Source: an uncultured Eubacteriales bacterium (GTDB lineage Bacteria > Bacillota > Clostridia > Lachnospirales > Lachnospiraceae). Taken from it: a stretch of 5,443 bases of DNA. Shown one piece after another: positions 5,437-5,443 of the stretch (positions are counted from its first letter, which is position 1; the number at the start of each line of letters is the position of its first letter). The notes beneath the pieces are model-generated. The model saw only the letters and a program-made list of their open reading frames with translations. It did not search any database and was not told where the DNA came from. Location of the stretch: the NCBI GenBank assembly GCA_900557175.1, contig USSL01000132.1, positions 1-5,443 on the forward strand. The letters are read 5' to 3'. Made by a program: the position numbers and the translations under genes.

Positions 5437-5443
5437 CTATCGT

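Noticed and set aside
5297..5443. Plus-strand open frame running off the right edge after niaR
   Set aside because: No start codon with a ribosome binding site and no recognisable motif. The opposite strand has the more protein-like reading.
1..5443. CRISPR array, tRNA or rRNA genes, intact insertion sequence
   Set aside because: No regularly spaced repeats, no tRNA-like cloverleaf or rRNA text, and no transposase reading frame were seen on either strand.

Overview
The window looks like a chromosomal segment of an anaerobic Firmicute of class Clostridia, probably Lachnospiraceae-like. This rests on moderate-to-low GC, AGGAGG-type ribosome binding sites, canonical TTGNNN-17-TATAAT promoters, and the gene order nadA-nadB-nadC-niaR with short, clostridial-type NadA and NadB. 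The taxonomic placement is inference from gene content and protein style, not from a search.

Layout. Positions 1-816 (minus strand) hold the N-terminal 272 residues of a MATE multidrug/sodium-type antiporter whose 3' end lies outside the window. It has a well-formed promoter at 973-1001 and a leader of about 150 nt that contains mutually exclusive inverted repeats. Positions 817-1607 contain no intact gene. They hold, from left to right, the MATE leader and promoter, a strong imperfect inverted repeat (1029-1068), the decayed 3' end of what appears to be a Fic-family gene (about 1190-1401) still followed by its own intrinsic terminator (1401-1438), and the nadA promoter and short leader.

Positions 1608-5247 are one rightward operon for de novo NAD synthesis. 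NadB oxidises L-aspartate to iminoaspartate. NadA condenses that with dihydroxyacetone phosphate to quinolinate. NadC converts quinolinate plus PRPP to nicotinate mononucleotide. The last gene encodes NiaR (HTH_11 plus 3H domain), the nicotinate-responsive repressor of NAD synthesis genes, so the operon probably carries its own feedback regulator. Spacing is tight: 11 bp nadA-nadB, a 4-bp ATGA overlap nadB-nadC, and 36 bp nadC-niaR. One promoter (1503-1531) can explain all four genes, and candidate operator-like symmetry overlaps its -10 box. I see no clear terminator after niaR.

Positions 5248-5443 contain no intact gene. A minus-strand Cys-rich open frame resembles a coding fragment but is unrecognised and probably a remnant.

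I did not find a convincing new system. The core is a conventional, intact NAD operon. The points most worth a second look are the MATE leader structure, the Fic remnant, and the operator-like elements shared in form between the MATE leader and the nadA promoter.
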